A program made the translations under genes and the position numbers. From Planctomycetaceae bacterium (lineage in GTDB: Bacteria; Planctomycetota; Planctomycetia; Pirellulales; UBA1268), in NCBI GenBank assembly GCA_021300535.1, contig JAJTED010000027.1, positions 2,720-66,719 of the forward strand: DNA of 64,000 nucleotides, in the 5' to 3' direction. This document shows positions 61,890 to 64,000 of this stretch, piece by piece. Below the pieces are notes generated by a model, which saw only the letters and a list, made by a program, of their open reading frames with translations, made no database searches and had not been told where the DNA came from. Position 1 is the stretch's first letter. Each line of letters begins with the position of its first letter.

Positions 61890-61910
61890 GTTCGAATCCT
61901 AGTCGGGCAA
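61840..61910 (+). tRNA. tRNA-Gln (UUG)
   Basis: The 71 bases fold well: acceptor TGCCCGA/TCGGGCA with discriminator A, anticodon stem AGGGA/TCCCT with loop TTTTGGT (anticodon TTG), and T-arm CTAGG-TTCGAAT-CCTAG. CCA is not encoded. The tRNA overlaps the 3' end of the rex open frame, so transcript processing must separate the two. Confidence 0.95.
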
Positions 61911-61917
61911 ATTTTCT

Positions 61918-61951
61918 GCGGCCGGACGGCCGCTTGCTGCCGTGGTTTTTT
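61918..61951 (+). terminator. Possible terminator after tRNA-Gln
   Basis: GCGGCC-GGAC-GGCCGC (61918-61933) forms a short GC hairpin, followed 13 bases later by TTTTTT (61946-61951). It could end the rex/tRNA transcript, but the gap to the T-run makes this weak. The remaining bases up to 62188 show no gene. Confidence 0.35.
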
Positions 61952-62188
61952 CTGATAAGATCTGCCGCAACGGGCACCGCTGATCGTGGCCCGTTCCTTC
62001 CGGAACCGCTCGTGAACGCGTAGCCGCCGTCTCGTTTCGGACGCTGGCTCCTTCTTTTCGGTGACCGTTCCCCCGCCCGACATCCGGCTCGGCGGCCCTT
62101 TCGTCACCGGTTTGGATGGCTGATCCACTCGAGATCGCTGCTGCGCGGTCACGCTCCCCCGGCCTTTTTGCATCGCATGGAGAACATC

Positions 62189-63172
62189 ATGATTCGCCGC
62201 TTGGTTTTGGCCCTCGTCGCGGCCCTCACCCCTGTGGTCTTTGCTCATGCCGACACGGTGTACTTCACGAGCAAAAGCGAGGGATCGCTGTTCTCGTTCA
62301 ACTGGACTGCCACGACGTCTGGAACGATCGTTGCCACACCCGTGCGAACGGGCCTTCTCAGCCCAAGCGGCATGGCTTTGGGGCCGGATGGCAATCTCTA
62401 CGTGACCGAAACGGGAAGCAACCGTACGGGAGTAATCACCCGAGTGCAGCCGTCAACGGGGGCTTCAAGCCTCGTCGTGAGTCTTCCAGGAACGGATCCG
62501 GCCGGCGTGACGTTTCTGCCAAACAGTGGAAACATGATCGTCAGCAGTCTTGCTCCCGACGACAGCGAAGCCGGAATCGTTTTGTTCGAGGTTTCCGGAT
62601 GGTCGGGCGGCTCCGCGTCGGCCAACCCGTACACGGCGTCTCTTCTTCTGAACGGCGGCGCCGCGGTGGCAGCCGGGCCCAACGACACGGTGTTCGTCAG
62701 CAACAATCCTGGGTACAACGGCAACGTCCTTGGCTTTACGAGCGGCTCGGCCGCACCGACGACCGTAATCGACAACGGATTCGGCTCCTCCCAGACGGCC
62801 GCCCCGACCGGCCTGTTGGTGGATGGCTCGACGCTCTACTCGCTCAGCATCATCGACGGGCGTCTGCTGAAAACGGACTTTTCCACCGAGACACCTACGA
62901 CGATCACGCGAGCAACACTGACTCCTAATCCTTTCCCCAGCTCGCTCACGATGCTGTCGAACGGAAGCCTGCTTCTGGCCACGGCCGACTTTAGCGGCAA
63001 GTTTTTCGTCGTCGATCCGCTCACGGGCAACTCCACCGACTTCGTCGTGTCGGGCGCTGGCCAGGTCGGCGGTGTCGTCGCGGTGCCGGAGCCCGCATCT
63101 TTGGTGTTGGTCGCCACCGGCGTAGCGGCGCTCGGCTGCATGGCACGGCGGCGACGAGGTGGTCTGGCTTGA
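62189..63172 (+). CDS. PEP-CTERM-anchored propeller-like protein
   Basis: From the ATG at 62189 (GGAG six bases upstream) the product is 327 residues. It has a signal peptide (hydrophobic about 5-18, cleavage near AHA|DT), a central SMP-30/NHL-like beta region with [20 protein letters not shown], and a C-terminal PEP-CTERM sorting signal: [20 protein letters not shown] followed by ARRRR. Such proteins are processed by an exosortase and attached to the surface or secreted with exopolysaccharide. The stop overlaps the next start (TGATG). The substrate or ligand is unknown. Confidence 0.87.
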   Translation: MIRRLVLALVAALTPVVFAHADTVYFTSKSEGSLFSFNWTATTSGTIVATPVRTGLLSPSGMALGPDGNLYVTETGSNRTGVITRVQPSTGASSLVVSLPGTDPAGVTFLPNSGNMIVSSLAPDDSEAGIVLFEVSGWSGGSASANPYTASLLLNGGAAVAAGPNDTVFVSNNPGYNGNVLGFTSGSAAPTTVIDNGFGSSQTAAPTGLLVDGSTLYSLSIIDGRLLKTDFSTETPTTITRATLTPNPFPSSLTMLSNGSLLLATADFSGKFFVVDPLTGNSTDFVVSGAGQVGGVVAVPEPASLVLVATGVAALGCMARRRRGGLA

Positions 63173-64000
63173 TGGCAGCGGCATCAGACAGACCTGGCGT
63201 CACGCTCGTCGAGCTGTTGGTCGTCGTCGCAATCATAGGCACGCTCGCGGGCCTTCTGATTCCTGCGGTTCAGCAGGCCCGCGAGACCGGGCGCCGCGCG
63301 ACATGTACGAACAATCTCCATCAACTCGGCGTGGCGATGCTCCACCACGAGTCGGCCCGCCGGGCCTTTCCGATCGGCTCGGAGTCGCGGCAGTGGCCGG
63401 CCAATACGGCGCATCCGCACCAGTTTTTCCGCTGGTCGGCCCTGGCCCATCTGACGCCATATTTTGAAAACGAAGACATCCTACGAGGGCTCGACCTCTC
63501 CGTGCCACTTTACGGGACGGGGTTTCAGGTGATGCCACAGAATCAGGCGATCGTTTCGCTGGTGGTGCCGATGTTTCTCTGCCCCAGCGACCGTCGCGTG
63601 AGCGTGGCTGACGGGTTCGGTCCCACGAATTACGCCGCCTGCGCGGGCAGCGGCGCCGGCGGGGGGACGCCGTTCGAGACGGACGGCATGTGCTTCATCA
63701 ACTCCAGGGTCCGATCGGCTCAAGTGACCGATGGCCTGTCGAAGACGGTTCTCATGTCCGAGAGCATTCTTGGTGACGGTCCGGAGGCCTTCAGTGATCG
63801 AACGCTGGTAAACAATGTCACGACGTACGCGTTTATTTTCTCCGTGCCACTTACCGCCAGCCGCTGTAGCCGCGCCACGTCCTGGAATTACACCAATCGC
63901 CGCGGTTTTTCCTGGGCGAACGGGGAGTACCGAACGGGGCTTTATAACCACGCGAGGACGCCGAACTCGAGTCTCATCGACTGCATCGGCGTCGATATGA
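63172..64000 (+). CDS. DUF1559 prepilin-like protein, 3' end outside window
   Basis: The 276 visible codons start with a type-IV-pilin-like leader: [20 protein letters not shown], where G|VTLVE is the prepilin peptidase site and the following helix is the anchor. [20 protein letters not shown] follows, as is standard in DUF1559 proteins of planctomycetes. The later phrase [20 protein letters not shown] fits the family. It is the second gene of an operon with the PEP-CTERM protein and is translationally coupled to it. DUF1559 proteins are abundant pseudopilin-like proteins of planctomycetes; their function is not known. Confidence 0.88.
   Translation, partial: MAAASDRPGVTLVELLVVVAIIGTLAGLLIPAVQQARETGRRATCTNNLHQLGVAMLHHESARRAFPIGSESRQWPANTAHPHQFFRWSALAHLTPYFENEDILRGLDLSVPLYGTGFQVMPQNQAIVSLVVPMFLCPSDRRVSVADGFGPTNYAACAGSGAGGGTPFETDGMCFINSRVRSAQVTDGLSKTVLMSESILGDGPEAFSDRTLVNNVTTYAFIFSVPLTASRCSRATSWNYTNRRGFSWANGEYRTGLYNHARTPNSSLIDCIGVDM

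Overview
The window is GC-rich DNA from a member of the Planctomycetota, most likely Pirellulales-like. The lineage call rests on family content: a DUF1592-type c-cytochrome paired with a DUF1552 Tat protein, a YTV-repeat wall protein, two giant exported proteins with an N-terminal LEPR-XLL-like motif, a small basic protein of the planctomycete/chlamydial type, a PEP-CTERM protein and a DUF1559 prepilin-like protein. This is inferred from the sequence; no database search was run.

Layout. 1-1.2 kb: two-component pair (LuxR-type regulator, then a PAS kinase cut by the window edge). 1.3-6.8 kb: DUF1592, DUF1552 and PQQ-propeller operon on the minus strand, with a decayed DUF1552 fragment beside it. 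7.1-10.9 kb: acnD-like aconitase and prpF-like isomerase, translationally coupled. 11.2-19 kb, divergent from these: a complete ABC importer (two permeases, binding protein, ATPase), an SMP-30 hydrolase, an RraA-like aldolase, an SDR and a DUF5060 protein, nearly all overlapping or closely spaced. I read 7-19 kb as one uptake-and-catabolism locus for an unidentified carboxylic or sugar acid. 19-26 kb: protein kinase, small basic protein, protoporphyrinogen oxidase, TPR protein, sugar-phosphate isomerase-like protein and SppA. 26.7-33.6 kb: beta-oxidation operon (FadB-like, thiolase, and a rare synthetase/acyl-CoA dehydrogenase fusion). 33.7-36.6 kb: DUF6580 membrane protein, tRNA-Leu and an S1 protein. 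36.6-40.9 kb and 53.9-57.7 kb: two surface-polysaccharide clusters (glycosyltransferases, SAM methyltransferase, with a DegT aminotransferase beside the second). 41-52 kb: two giant exported proteins flanking serS and clpS. 58.3-60.9 kb: YTV protein. 61.1-64 kb: Rex, tRNA-Gln, a PEP-CTERM protein and a truncated DUF1559 protein.

A second layer is a set of short dispersed repeats. One composite two-hairpin family occurs at about 24.3, 26.3, 34.4-34.7 (a 175-bp tandem pair) and 46.3 kb. A ~123-bp repeat occurs near 2.7 kb and, in frame, inside hemG. Other hairpin elements lie inside the synthetase and around 26.5 and 46.1 kb. Several genes carry insertions or altered ends at these elements.

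The points most worth checking are the in-frame repeats in enzymes, the synthetase/dehydrogenase fusion lacking a recognisable TGD motif, a seryl-tRNA synthetase without its tRNA-binding arm, a Rex with an altered C-terminus that runs into tRNA-Gln, and the 90-bp super-repeats of the YTV protein.
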